DNA of 64,000 bases from CAVTBT01 sp963733065 (GCA_963733065.1 CAVTBT010000001.1:460481-524480), one strand, 5' to 3'. Shown: positions 28,098 through 36,753, counted from the first letter of the stretch. The notes: generated by a model from the letters alone, not told the origin. A program made the numbers and translations.

Positions 28098-29015
28098 ATG
28101 GCATCGCCTGTGTCCGAAGCGGTCGTGTCCGCCCGTGGGGTCGTGAAGCGCTACGGCCGCACGGTCGCGCTCGCCGGTATCGACGTGGAGATCGGCGCCG
28201 GCATCACCGGGCTGCTCGGCTCGAACGGCGCCGGCAAGACGACCTTCATCTCGCTGATCCTCGGGCTCCGCTCGCGCGACGGCGGCGAGCTGAGCGTGCT
28301 CGGCCGGGATCCTGCGCAGGCGGGCATCGAGATGCGGTCGCGCATCGGCTACGCGCCCGAGCACCACGACCTGCCCGCCGAGCTTTCCGCGTCGGACTTC
28401 GTGCGGCACCTCGCCGAGATGCATCTGCTGCCGCGCCGTGCCGCCGTCCAGCGTGCTAACGACGCGCTCTGGCTGGTGGGCCTCGGCGAGGAGCGGTTCC
28501 GCCCGGTGGGCTCGATGTCCACCGGACAGCGGCAGCGGGTCAAGCTCGCCTCCGCGATCGCCCACGACCCCGAGTTGGTGCTCCTCGACGAGCCGACCGA
28601 CGGCCTCGACCCGATGCAGCGGACAGAGATGCTCGCGCTGATCCGGCGCATCGGCACGGAGTTCGGCGTCCATATCGTCGTCTCGTCGCACCACCTGGAG
28701 GAGGTCGAGCGGATCTGCGATGCCGTCGTGATCGTCGAGGGCGGGGAGGTAGTCCACTCCGGGACGCTGGCCGACATTCGCCGGGGGCCGGAGGGGCTCG
28801 TGGTCGAGGTCGACGAACGGGCCGAGGAGCTCGCGTCGCTCCTCGCCGCGCGTGGCGTCGACGTGACCATTGACGGCGGCGTGCTGCTTCTCGGCGGCAC
28901 CGACGACCCCTACGACGCGCTGCGCGACGCCGTGGCCGAGCTCGGCCTCGGGCTGAGGCGGCTCGAGCCGCGCGGCCGCACGCTCGAGGACGTGTACCTC
29001 GGAGCTAGCGCGTGA
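28098..29015 (+). CDS. ABC transporter ATP-binding protein (first of two)
   Basis: This ATPase of about 305 residues has Walker A GSNGAGKTTF, signature MSTGQRQRVKL, Walker B LVLLDEPTDGLDP and the switch His in VVSSHHLEE. The C-terminal about 80 residues are of the drug/natronic-exporter type. ATG 28098 is favoured because TATCGT (28085-28090) ends 7 nt before it, the leaderless spacing; GTG 28092 is an alternative. It is the first gene of four that overlap by ATGA/GTGA junctions (ATPase-permease-ATPase-permease). Confidence 0.9.
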   Translation: MASPVSEAVVSARGVVKRYGRTVALAGIDVEIGAGITGLLGSNGAGKTTFISLILGLRSRDGGELSVLGRDPAQAGIEMRSRIGYAPEHHDLPAELSASDFVRHLAEMHLLPRRAAVQRANDALWLVGLGEERFRPVGSMSTGQRQRVKLASAIAHDPELVLLDEPTDGLDPMQRTEMLALIRRIGTEFGVHIVVSSHHLEEVERICDAVVIVEGGEVVHSGTLADIRRGPEGLVVEVDERAEELASLLAARGVDVTIDGGVLLLGGTDDPYDALRDAVAELGLGLRRLEPRGRTLEDVYLGASA

Positions 29016-29890
29016 CCACCGGCGACGACGCGCGGCTCTTCGATCTCGGCTTCCGCAGCTACGAGGGCATTCGCGACCGCCCGGCGCGGGCGATGCTCAC
29101 GCTCGCCGTGTTCACGGCGCGGCGCGTGCTCGGGCTCGGGCGGGGCGCGCGCCACAAGGTGCTGCCGGCGATCACCCTGGCCATCGCGTTCCTGCCCGCC
29201 TTCGCATCGGTGGCGTTCACCGTGCTCACCTCCGACGTCCTCGAGGAAGATCTCATCACCTACGGCGAGTACATGTTCATCAGCGGCAGCGCGCTGGCGC
29301 TCTTCGCCGCGCTGATCGCTCCCGAGGCCCTGTGCCCGGACCGGCGGAGCGGCATGCTCGGCCTCTATCTCTCCGGGCCGCTCGACCGCACTCGCTACCT
29401 CATCGCCAAGGGCGCCGGCGTGGTCGCCGTGATGCTCCTGATCACGGTCGGCCCGCTGCTCTTCATGCTCGTCGCGTTCCATCTCGCCGGGTTCGGGCCG
29501 TCCGCGGGCGACACGCCACTGCTCCTGCTCCGGATCGTCGCTGCAGGGGGCATGACAGCCCTCCTCTACGCCTCCCTGTCCATGGCGGTCTCCAGCTTCA
29601 CGACCCGTCGGGCCGCCGCTGCCGTCGGCGTCGTGCTGCTCCTCTTCGTCCCGGTGAGCATCGTGCGTTCGGCCATCGAGAGCGCGGACGCGCCGAACGA
29701 GCTCGACCTGCTGAGCTCGCCGTTCGTCGCGGCCGAGCTCTCGTACCGGATCTTCGGCGAGACGCCGGAGGATCCCGAACCGGTGACGGAGCTGTCGACG
29801 TGGCTCGTGACCGGTGGCCTCGTCGCGACGATCGTGGCGGGCGCGTTCGTCTGCTGGCTCCGCTACCGCCGCATCGAGGCCTTCCGGTGA
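29012..29890 (+). CDS. ABC-2 type transporter permease (first)
   Basis: This 292-residue membrane protein has about six helices. The cytoplasmic N-terminal DLGFRSYEGIRDRPARA motif (D/LGYR-Y-G) recurs in ABC-2 permeases of this class. EALCPDRRSGMLGLYLSGPL matches the interfacial DR-S-T segment. GTG 29012 overlaps the upstream ATPase stop. It presumably pairs with one of the two ATPases; the substrate is unknown. Confidence 0.85.
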   Translation: MTTGDDARLFDLGFRSYEGIRDRPARAMLTLAVFTARRVLGLGRGARHKVLPAITLAIAFLPAFASVAFTVLTSDVLEEDLITYGEYMFISGSALALFAALIAPEALCPDRRSGMLGLYLSGPLDRTRYLIAKGAGVVAVMLLITVGPLLFMLVAFHLAGFGPSAGDTPLLLLRIVAAGGMTALLYASLSMAVSSFTTRRAAAAVGVVLLLFVPVSIVRSAIESADAPNELDLLSSPFVAAELSYRIFGETPEDPEPVTELSTWLVTGGLVATIVAGAFVCWLRYRRIEAFR

Positions 29891-30810
29891 CCGACGAGCC
29901 GCGCGTCGTCGCGGAGAACGTCTCGAAGTGGTTCGGGGCGCTCGTGGCCGTCTCGGACGTGAGCTTCGACGTGGGGCCCGGCGTGACGGCGCTGCTCGGC
30001 CCGAACGGGGCCGGCAAGTCGACGATGTTCCGCATGCTCTGCGGGCTTGCGACGCCGTCGAAGGGTGCCGTACGTGTGCTCGGCCGCGACCCGCGGGCGG
30101 ATACCGGGGTGGCACGGCGCATCGGTCTCGTCCCGCAGCAGGAGTCGGTGTTCGAGTCGCTCACGGCCAGGGAGTTCGTGGCGCTGTCCGCGCGCTTGCA
30201 GGGCCTCGCCGACCCTGATGCCGCCGCTGACGGCGCCCTGCGGACGGTCGACCTCGACCCCACCGACTCGCGGCGTCTGCCGACGTACTCGAAAGGCATG
30301 CGCCAGCGCGTGAAGGTCGCGCAGGCGATCGTCCACGACCCCGCCGTGCTGGTGCTCGACGAGCCGTTGACCGGCCTTGATCCGAGGCAGCGGATGGAGA
30401 TGGTCGCCCTCTTCCGCCGGCTCGGCGGCGAGGGTCGGTGCGTGATCGTGTCGAGCCACGTGCTCGACGAGGTCGAGCGGCTCGGCTCGCAGGTGCTCGT
30501 CATGTCGCAGGGCCGGCTCGCGGCCGCGGGCGATTTCCGGCAGCTCCGCGCCTTGATGGACGACCGCCCGATGCGCATTCGCGTGCGCACCGACAACCCA
30601 CGCCTGCTCGGCGGGGCATTGCTCGAGGCCGGCGCCGCCGTCGGCGTGCGGCTCGACGGCGACCAGGTGCTCGAGGTCGACACGACGGATGCCAAGGCGC
30701 TGGCCCACGCACTGGCGCCGGTCGCGCGCGAGCGGGGCGCCCGCCTCTTCGAGGTGCGGCCACTCGACGCCGACCTCGAAGGCGTGTTCCGCTACGTGGT
30801 GCAGCGATGA
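29887..30810 (+). CDS. ABC transporter ATP-binding protein (second)
   Basis: This 307-residue ATPase has Walker A GPNGAGKSTM, Q-loop LVPQQESVFESL, signature YSKGMRQRVK, Walker B VLVLDEPLTGLDP and switch VSSHVLDE. The C-terminal domain of about 90 residues is beta-rich and may contact the cargo or the permease. GTG 29887 overlaps the previous permease stop. It differs enough from the first ATPase to be an old duplication, so the transporter may be a heterodimer. Confidence 0.92.
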   Translation: MTDEPRVVAENVSKWFGALVAVSDVSFDVGPGVTALLGPNGAGKSTMFRMLCGLATPSKGAVRVLGRDPRADTGVARRIGLVPQQESVFESLTAREFVALSARLQGLADPDAAADGALRTVDLDPTDSRRLPTYSKGMRQRVKVAQAIVHDPAVLVLDEPLTGLDPRQRMEMVALFRRLGGEGRCVIVSSHVLDEVERLGSQVLVMSQGRLAAAGDFRQLRALMDDRPMRIRVRTDNPRLLGGALLEAGAAVGVRLDGDQVLEVDTTDAKALAHALAPVARERGARLFEVRPLDADLEGVFRYVVQR

Positions 30811-31559
30811 GCGTCGCCGACGCCGCAGCCGCCGTCGACACCAGGCCGCGGACACTCGTGTCGCTCGCCGCGCTGTACCGGCTGCTGCTGCGAACGCAGA
30901 TCACCGTGCCGCGGCTGCTCGGCATCGGGGCCCTCAGCGCGCTTGCGATCGTGATCGGCCTGTTCGCCCGGCTGGACGAGAACTCCGGCCAGGCGGCGGC
31001 CGACACCGTCTCGTCGTACGGCTTGGGGCTGCTCGTGCCGCTGGCGACCCTCTGGCTCGGCACCTCCGCGATCGGCGACCTGGTCGAGGACCGGCTGCTC
31101 GCGTACCTCTGGCTGAAACCGGTCCCCCGCTGGCAGTTGCCGGCAGCCGCCGTGCTCGCGACGTTCAGCGTCGTGGTGCCGCTGACGACGCTGCCGCTCG
31201 TCGCCTCCGCGCTCGTGGCGGGGGCCCCGAAGGTCGCCTGGGCGACGCTGCTCGCCGCTCCGCTCGCGACGCTGGCCTATGCGGGGCTGTTCGCCGCAGC
31301 CGGGCTGTGGTTCCGCCGCGCAGTCTGGTGGGGGCTGGCGTTCGTTCTGATCTGGGAGAACCTCGCGGCCCACGTCGCCGAGGGGGCAGGCCGCTTCTCG
31401 GTGATCGGCTGGGCGACCGCGCTCGTCGGTCTCGCGCCCGATGTCGACGTCCAGCTCGATGCCGGCTCGCCCGCCGTCGCGCTCGTCGTCCTGCCGGCGA
31501 TCGCGATCGCGGGGTGGCTCGTCGCGACGTGGCGCTACCGCCGCGCCGACGTCGACTAG
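30807..31559 (+). CDS. ABC-2 type transporter permease (second)
   Basis: This 250-residue protein has six predicted helices, including GLGLLVPLATLWLGTSAIGD and LWFRRAVWWGLAFVLIWENL. The ABC-2 interfacial motif is DLVEDRLLAYLWLKPVPRW. ATG 30807 overlaps the stop of the second ATPase. The TAG stop (31557-31559) lies inside the outer end of a 170-bp inverted repeat. It is the last gene of the operon. Confidence 0.85.
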   Translation: MSVADAAAAVDTRPRTLVSLAALYRLLLRTQITVPRLLGIGALSALAIVIGLFARLDENSGQAAADTVSSYGLGLLVPLATLWLGTSAIGDLVEDRLLAYLWLKPVPRWQLPAAAVLATFSVVVPLTTLPLVASALVAGAPKVAWATLLAAPLATLAYAGLFAAAGLWFRRAVWWGLAFVLIWENLAAHVAEGAGRFSVIGWATALVGLAPDVDVQLDAGSPAVALVVLPAIAIAGWLVATWRYRRADVD

Positions 31560-31725
31560 GAGGGCTTGGCAAAACATCAAGCTGGGTCGCCGCGCCGCGC
31601 TGGTCGAGCCGAGGCGTCGTCCTCAGTCGCGTCCATATGTCCACATATGGACGCTCCCTGCGTCCTAGCCTCGGCGGCGACCAGCGCACCTCGCCGACGA
31701 GCGACGTTTCGCCAAGCCCTCCTAG
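31556..31725. repeat. 170-bp near-palindrome between convergent genes
   Basis: Two arms of about 84 bp, roughly 80% complementary by eye, meet at GTCCATATGT-CC-ACATATGGAC (31631-31652). The outer 15 bp (CTAGGAGGGCTTGGC / GCCAAGCCCTCCTAG) are perfect. The TAG stops of both flanking genes (ABC permease ending 31559, YihY gene ending 31722) are supplied by the arm tips. It could act as a bidirectional terminator, but the length suggests a palindromic mobile-type repeat. A shorter relative of the right arm lies at 55047-55085. Confidence 0.85.
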
Positions 31726-32633
31726 GAGCGGGCCTTCCGCTCCCAGAGGGTGACGTTGAGCACGGCCGCCGCGACCATCATCCGGCTGATCAGGAACAGG
31801 GCGAGCAGCAGGGCCGCGGCGGTGCCGAGCGCGCCGTACGTCCCCTGCTTGGCGGCGGCGTACGGGGCGATGACGTACGCCATCACGAGTTGCACGACTT
31901 CGACGCCGACGCCGACCAGGAGGGCGCCCGGCACGAGCGCGGTCCACGTTGCGGCACGGTGGGGCAACGGCAGCGAGATGAGGATCCAGATCGCGGCGTA
32001 GGGCAAGACGGCGACGAGAGTCACGAGGAGCCCCGGCGCAGGCGACCCCGCCCTGGCGGCACTCGCGAGCGTGGAGATGAGCCCGAAACAGAGGAGCAGC
32101 GCGAGGAGCCTGAGCGTCGCGACCAGCGTCGGCCTGGGTGCCGTAGCCCGCACGTCCGCCCAGATCAGCCGGTGCGACACGATCAGCACACGAAGCACGC
32201 TGCGAGTCGCGTAGATCAGCGCCGGGACGCCGATGGCCAGCGCGTACCAGCGTGCCGATCCGCTGGCGGCGGATGCCACGGAACGCGAGACGAGACCTGC
32301 CATGCCCACCGACTCCGCGGTGTCCTCGGGAGTCTCCTCGGCAGCGTCCGCGGCGATCCCGAGCCCTGCGACCAACACGAGCGTGAGCGGCAGCAGCCAG
32401 ATGAAGAACCGGTAGGCGAGTGCGCCGGCGATGATGCCGCCGCCGACCTCGCTGTCTCGATCCGCCACGTCGAACGCGGCGTCGACGGAGGTGTGGCGTT
32501 CGCGCTCGATCTGCGCCCGTTCGACGAGCCGCTGCTGGCGCGCCTGCATGGCCGCCGCCCACAGCCGCGTCCGTTCGGAGCGCGATCGAGGCGCTTCGGC
32601 GTCCTGCGGGGGCTGCTCCTCCGCTGGTTCCAC
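31722..32633 (-). CDS. YihY/BrkB-family inner-membrane protein
   Basis: This protein of about 303 residues has six hydrophobic helices. The YihY hallmarks GGGIIAGALAYRFFIWLLP near residue 60 and QLVMAYVIAPYAAAKQGTYGALG are present. The cytoplasmic N-terminus is charged (RTRLWAAAMQARQQRLVERA). GTG 32633 is preferred; the longer frame back to 32783 would overlap the upstream VOC gene. Once called ribonuclease BN, the family is now regarded as membrane proteins of uncertain function. Its stop codon lies in the 170-bp palindrome. Confidence 0.82.
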   Translation of the reverse strand: MEPAEEQPPQDAEAPRSRSERTRLWAAAMQARQQRLVERAQIERERHTSVDAAFDVADRDSEVGGGIIAGALAYRFFIWLLPLTLVLVAGLGIAADAAEETPEDTAESVGMAGLVSRSVASAASGSARWYALAIGVPALIYATRSVLRVLIVSHRLIWADVRATAPRPTLVATLRLLALLLCFGLISTLASAARAGSPAPGLLVTLVAVLPYAAIWILISLPLPHRAATWTALVPGALLVGVGVEVVQLVMAYVIAPYAAAKQGTYGALGTAAALLLALFLISRMMVAAAVLNVTLWERKARS

Positions 32634-32652
32634 GACGTCTGCTCGCGGCTGG

Positions 32653-33027
32653 CTAGGAGTCGCGAGCCGGGATCTGCTGTACGGCCCAGCCGTTTCCGTC
32701 CGGGTCCTGGAAGAACACGAACGAGCCCCAGGGGAACTCCTGGACGTCCGAGACGGGCACGCCGCGCGCAGAGAGCTCGGCATGCGCCGCGCGGATGTCC
32801 GCGACGACCATCTGCATGCCCTGGACGGAGCCGGGCGGCGTGTCCACGACGCCCTTGCCCAGTGCGATCGAGCAGGCGGAGCCGGGTGGGGTCAGCTGCA
32901 CGAAGCGGATCTCGTCGCTGACCGTATGGTCGTGGTCGGCATTGAAGCCGACCTGCTCGGTGTAGAAGGCCTTGGCGCGATCGACGTCCGAGACGGGGAT
33001 CGCGACCAGCTCGATCTTCCAGTCCAT
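32653..33027 (-). CDS. VOC (glyoxalase/bleomycin-resistance) superfamily protein
   Basis: This 124-residue VOC fold is built of two beta-alpha-beta-beta-beta halves: VAIPVSDVDRAKAFYTEQVGF at the start and VFFQDPDGNGWAVQQI at the end. Such proteins include dioxygenases, isomerases and resistance binders; none can be chosen here. TAGACT (33047-33042 on this strand) lies 9 nt before the ATG. The YihY gene follows 19 bp downstream and may be in the same transcript. Confidence 0.9.
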   Translation of the reverse strand: MDWKIELVAIPVSDVDRAKAFYTEQVGFNADHDHTVSDEIRFVQLTPPGSACSIALGKGVVDTPPGSVQGMQMVVADIRAAHAELSARGVPVSDVQEFPWGSFVFFQDPDGNGWAVQQIPARDS

Positions 33028-33076
33028 GACCGGCCGAGTCTAGCGAGGGCCGCCGGACCCCCAGCGGCCGAGTCGA

Positions 33077-33805
33077 TCAGGCGAGGGGCTCGACCGTTGC
33101 GACGGCGCGCACGCCTGCGTCGGCGACGAAGCCGACCGCGACCCGGTTGCGGTCACGCGTGACCCTCAGCTCGACCTGGTCGCCCAGGTCGAGCGGCTCT
33201 CGGTAGTCGAGATAGGCACGAAGCGGCTGCGCCGGATCGGGTCCTTGGAGCGTCAGAACGTGCTCGAGCGCCTGCCAGTAGACGGCGTTGTTGACGTGGC
33301 CGTGCACGTCGACGTCCGTTGCCCGGAGGGGCCACGCGACGCGGGTGCCGTCGCCGTCCGGAGCGGGCAGCTCGGTCCGGGTCGAGACGCGTCGAGAACC
33401 TGCGGCGTCGGCGTACACGCCGAACTGCTCGATGCGGGCGGGGCGGCCGTCGGCGCCCAGGTGGATCCAGACGCTGTCGACCTCGGCGTGTCCGCCTTTG
33501 TCCCCCGCGACCGACCAGCGTCTGCCCGCCGCCAGCGCCGCGACCCCGCTGCACCACGTCGTCAGTCGCACCTCGCGATCTGCCGTGAACGGCGTCAGGA
33601 CGTCGATGCGGATGCGGCGGACGAACCACAGGTGCTCGGGAGCGCCCCAGCCCGTCTCCTCGACGTCCTCGATCGCGACGTCCTGCAGGTACCGCGCGAC
33701 CGCGTCGAGCCGGAGCCGGCCCCAGGCGTCCATGTCGGCGAGGCGGATGCGCCTCCCGCCCGTGAAGACGCGACCCTGGTCGGGGACGGCGATCGATGGG
33801 TCCAC
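33077..33805 (-). CDS. Acyl-ACP thioesterase-like double hotdog protein
   Basis: This 242-residue protein has two hotdog repeats of the FatA/FatB type. The first opens TGGRRIRLADMDAWGRLRLD AVARYLQDVA, and the second has the catalytic-loop signature TDVDVHGHVNNAVYW. It would release fatty acids from acyl-carrier protein, or act on a related thioester. GTG 33805 is used; the longer frame would run into the divergent MFS gene. It shares a divergent promoter region of about 60 bp with that gene. Confidence 0.84.
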   Translation of the reverse strand: MDPSIAVPDQGRVFTGGRRIRLADMDAWGRLRLDAVARYLQDVAIEDVEETGWGAPEHLWFVRRIRIDVLTPFTADREVRLTTWCSGVAALAAGRRWSVAGDKGGHAEVDSVWIHLGADGRPARIEQFGVYADAAGSRRVSTRTELPAPDGDGTRVAWPLRATDVDVHGHVNNAVYWQALEHVLTLQGPDPAQPLRAYLDYREPLDLGDQVELRVTRDRNRVAVGFVADAGVRAVATVEPLA

Positions 33806-33864
33806 GCGTGCAGTCTGCGCGAAAGCCGCTGAACCGGCGACGCGGGTCGGCCTACACTCGACGG

Positions 33865-35187
33865 ATGCGTGCACGCTCCGCGCTGCTCGGGCTTGCGATC
33901 GGCCTCGCGCTCGCCGACTCGTCCGTCGTGACCCTCGCCCTCCCGGACGTCGTGAGGGAGTTCGACGTCGAGATCATCACGGTCGCGTGGGTGCTCACGT
34001 CCTACAACCTCGTCCTCGCGGTCGCGGCAGTGCCGGCGGCGTATGTCGCACGCCGCAGCCCTGCTGCGCTGTTCGTGGCGGGTCTGCTCGTGTTCGCGGT
34101 GGCGTCGCTCGCGTGCGGCCTCGCCGACTCGTTCGGTCTGCTCGTGGCGGCGCGGTGTGTCCAGGCAGCCGGCGGCGCGCTGGTCGTCGCATCGGCGCTC
34201 GACCTGCTGACCGAGGTCGAGGGCAGCGACGCCCGCGGCGCGCGGATCTGGGCGGCGGCGGGCATCCTCGGCGCAGCACTCGGCCCCGCCATCGGCGGCA
34301 TCCTCACCGAGACGCTGGGCTGGGAGTGGATCTTCCTGCTGCAGGCACCGGTCGCGCTCGTCCCGCTCGTCGCCGTGGCCGGCTTCGCGTGGCACAGCCT
34401 GCGCCCACCGGCCGGACGGCCGCACATCGGCGCCAACCTCGCGCTGCTGCTGCTGTCGGGCGGCCTCGTCGCTGCGCTCTTCCTGCTCGTGCTGCTGCTC
34501 GTCGACGGGTGGCGAATGTCGCCCGCGGCGGCCGGGCTCGTCGTCACGGTCATGCCGCTGGCGGCCATCGCCTCCGGCCGGCTGGCTCCGAGGATCCAAT
34601 CGATCGCGATTCGCGCCGCCACCGGGATCGTGCTCGTCTCGGGCGGGCTGTGCGCGCTGGCGCTCCTGCCGCGGGCGGGGTGGGGGTGGACGGTCCCGCC
34701 GCAGATCCTCGTGGGCGCGGGGATCGGGCTCACGCTCACGGCCCTCACCGAGCGCGCGCTCGCGGGACGCTCCGAGCAGGTCGTCCACGGGGGCTGGACG
34801 ATCGCGTCGCGCCACGCCGGTGTGGTGCTGGGCCTGCTTCTGCTCTCGCCGGTCTTCGTCTCCGCGCTCGATCGCAACGAGGACGAGGCACTGCGCGCGG
34901 GTGCCGCGGCGGTGCTCGACAGCCGCATCCCGCCGATCGAGAAGCTGCGCGTGGCGCAGGCCGTGCTCGTCGAGGTCGAAGGGGCGGACGGCGAGGTACC
35001 CGACGTCGCCGCGGCGTTCGAGGACCGTCCGGACACCGATGACTACCGGTCGCTCCTCGCCGAGCTCGAGGATCAGCTCGACCGGGCGGTCACGGACGCG
35101 TTCTCGACTCCGTTCTTTCTCGCGGCCGCCCTCGCGCTCGCGGCGCTGATCCCGGTCTGGCTGGGCCGGCGGGAACAGGGGCTTTGA
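33865..35187 (+). CDS. MFS transporter (DHA2-like drug:H+ antiporter)
   Basis: This 440-residue protein has many hydrophobic helices and the antiporter opening LADSSVVTLALPDVVREFDV, then AWVLTSYNLVLAVAAVPAAY. The motif C-like GILGAALGPAIGGILTETLGW places it with drug exporters. A long polar segment near the C-terminus (about residues 350-405) is unusual. There is no SD; TACACT (33853-33858) ends 6 nt before the ATG. Its stop overlaps the next gene's TTG. Confidence 0.87.
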   Translation: MRARSALLGLAIGLALADSSVVTLALPDVVREFDVEIITVAWVLTSYNLVLAVAAVPAAYVARRSPAALFVAGLLVFAVASLACGLADSFGLLVAARCVQAAGGALVVASALDLLTEVEGSDARGARIWAAAGILGAALGPAIGGILTETLGWEWIFLLQAPVALVPLVAVAGFAWHSLRPPAGRPHIGANLALLLLSGGLVAALFLLVLLLVDGWRMSPAAAGLVVTVMPLAAIASGRLAPRIQSIAIRAATGIVLVSGGLCALALLPRAGWGWTVPPQILVGAGIGLTLTALTERALAGRSEQVVHGGWTIASRHAGVVLGLLLLSPVFVSALDRNEDEALRAGAAAVLDSRIPPIEKLRVAQAVLVEVEGADGEVPDVAAAFEDRPDTDDYRSLLAELEDQLDRAVTDAFSTPFFLAAALALAALIPVWLGRREQGL

Positions 35188-35642
35188 GGCGGGCGGTGCC
35201 CATCGTCGTCGCGCTCGCCGCCGTCGCCGCGGTGATCGTGCCGTACGTCGCGCTCGGCGGCGCCTCGTTCGAGCCCACACCCGTCGCCGACCCGTGCCGG
35301 ATGCGGGACTGGCGCGATCCGGGAGGCATCGAGCAGGTGCTCGAGCAGGTTGCGCTCTCGGCCCTCGACGGCGCGGCCTGCGAGCTCGGGGTCTCGCGGG
35401 AGGAGCTCGTCCTGGCGCTGGAGGACGACGAGTCACTCGACGCGTTCGCGGACGAGCACGGGATTGCACGCGCCGATGCCGAGCAGGCAATCCGCGACGG
35501 GCTCGTGCGGGCGGTCGACGACGCGGAGGAGGCGGACGCCCTCTCGGGCTTCACGGCTGACATCGTGCGAGGCGCCGTCGAGCGCATTCCGCCGAATCTC
35601 GTGCTCGAGGCGCTCGAGCAGCTCCGCGGCTTCGTGGGTTGA
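35184..35642 (+). CDS. Exported or membrane-anchored hypothetical protein
   Basis: This 152-residue protein has an N-terminal hydrophobic stretch (about 4-25, probable signal anchor) and then an acidic all-helical domain. Two similar helical pairs (IEQVLEQVALSALDGAACEL and VRGAVERIPPNLVLEALEQL) surround ELVLALEDDESLDAFADEHG. The TTG start overlaps the MFS stop (TTGA), so it is coupled to the transporter and may be its accessory. No family is recognised. Confidence 0.62.
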   Translation: MRRAVPIVVALAAVAAVIVPYVALGGASFEPTPVADPCRMRDWRDPGGIEQVLEQVALSALDGAACELGVSREELVLALEDDESLDAFADEHGIARADAEQAIRDGLVRAVDDAEEADALSGFTADIVRGAVERIPPNLVLEALEQLRGFVG

Positions 35643-35760
35643 CGACCGCCGCGAATCGCTTCTGCCCCTGCTACCGTGTCGCCGCATTCTTAGAGCGAGT
35701 ACCGGTCTTGGCCTCTGCGCCTCCCCGCTGCACGTTCGTGAGTACTGGAGGAGGTGTGAA

Positions 35761-35967
35761 ATGGCAACTGGAACCGTCAAGTGGTTCAACGCCGATAAGG
35801 GCTACGGCTTCATCGCCCAGTCCGAAGGCGGCGACGACGTCTTCGTGCACTTCAGCGCGATCGAGGGCCAGGGCTACAAGAGCCTGGACGAGGGCGCGAC
35901 TGTCGAGTACGAGGTCGAGCAGGGCCCGAAGGGCCCGCAGGCTCGCAAGGTGACGCTCGTCGGCTAG
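35761..35967 (+). CDS. cspA: Cold-shock protein (CspA family)
   Basis: This 68-residue cold-shock domain has RNP1 KGYGFIAQ and RNP2 DVFVHFSAI, with TGTVKWFNADKGYGF at the start. It is a single-stranded nucleic-acid chaperone. The ATG 35761 is preceded by a strong SD (GGAGGAGGTG) inside a leader of at least 100 nt, as usual for csp genes. infA follows about 70 bp downstream on the same strand. Confidence 0.96.
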   Translation: MATGTVKWFNADKGYGFIAQSEGGDDVFVHFSAIEGQGYKSLDEGATVEYEVEQGPKGPQARKVTLVG

Positions 35968-36038
35968 ACGAGATCTTCAGGCATGGGCGCGTCGCGATCT
36001 CGCGGCGCGCCTGCGCCTCTTCGGCGAGGAGGCCGGCA

Positions 36039-36260
36039 ATCGCTCAGAAAGAAGAGAAGATCGAGCTGGAGGGCGAGGTGCTCGAGTCCTTCAAGAGCGG
36101 CATGTACCGCGTCGCGCTCGACAACGGGCACGAAACGCTCGGCTACACGGCCGGGAAGATGAGGCGCTACCGCATCAAGATCCTCCCCGGCGACCGCATC
36201 AAGATCGAACTGTCGCCGTACGATCTGACGCGTGGCCGCATCGTCTATCGGCATCGCTGA
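36039..36260 (+). CDS. infA: Translation initiation factor IF-1 with an AUC start codon
   Basis: This 73-residue OB-fold protein includes EEKIELEGEVLESFKSGMYR, NGHETLGYTAGKMRR, ILPGDRIKIELSPYDLTRGR. All match IF-1 end to end. The residue in the initiator position is coded ATC (36039-36041), preceded six bases upstream by a perfect AGGAGG (36027-36032). No in-frame ATG, GTG or TTG exists before GTG 36078, which would delete 13 conserved residues. The use of a discriminated start codon parallels infC autoregulation. A G-to-C sequence error is the alternative. It is separate from the usual ribosomal-protein location. Confidence 0.88.
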   Translation: MAQKEEKIELEGEVLESFKSGMYRVALDNGHETLGYTAGKMRRYRIKILPGDRIKIELSPYDLTRGRIVYRHR

Positions 36261-36273
36261 GGCGCGCGGGCCC

Positions 36274-36753
36274 GTGACCGGGCCCGCGATCGTCGTGCCG
36301 GGACACAGCAGGCGCGGCCGCGTGAGCCGCCGCTGCCTGCGGCTCGTCGCCGTCGCGGCGGAGCTCGCCGAGGCGCGCGGCGCCCAGCTGGTGGTCTGCT
36401 CGGGCCGCGGTGAGGCGGAGGCCATGGTCGCCGCGTGGCCGGCAGGCGCCGACGTCGAGCTCGTCGCCGAGCCGACCGCGCGCATCACCGCCGAGAACGC
36501 CGCGCGCACCTTGCCGATCTTGCTGGAGCGGGGCGTGCGGGAAGCGATCGTCGTCTGCGGGCGCACGCATGCGCCGCGAGTCCGCTACCTGTTCGGCAGT
36601 CTCTACGCCCGCTACGGCATCACGTGCGAGGTGCGGTCGGTCGGGCTCGGGATCCATCCCGGCGCGCTCGTCCGCGAGTGCGGGGCCGCGCTCGTCGCGC
36701 GCCGTCAGCGCAGCGCGGCTCGGGCCGAGCTCGAGGCGACCCTTGACGGCTGA
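36274..36753 (+). CDS. DUF218 / YdcF-like protein
   Basis: This 159-residue DUF218 (SanA/ElyC/YdcF) domain has AIVVPGHSRRGRVSRRCLRLVAVA, VVCSGRGEAEAMVAAW, AEPTARITAENAARTLPILLE and IVVCGRTHAPRVRYLFG. Family members bind nucleotides or S-adenosylmethionine-like ligands and are linked to envelope metabolism. There is no membrane segment here. GTG 36274 starts 14 bp after infA. The end overlaps the glycosyltransferase start by 11 bp, so the pair is coupled. Confidence 0.8.
   Translation: MTGPAIVVPGHSRRGRVSRRCLRLVAVAAELAEARGAQLVVCSGRGEAEAMVAAWPAGADVELVAEPTARITAENAARTLPILLERGVREAIVVCGRTHAPRVRYLFGSLYARYGITCEVRSVGLGIHPGALVRECGAALVARRQRSAARAELEATLDG

Noticed and set aside
31165..32562. 465-codon minus-strand frame covering the palindrome
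   Set aside because: Shadow frame running through the ABC permease antisense and the inverted repeat; the YihY gene in another frame has the family motifs.
36078..36260. IF-1 starting at GTG 36078
   Set aside because: Would remove the conserved first strand (EEKIELEGE) and ignore the well-placed AGGAGG before ATC 36039.
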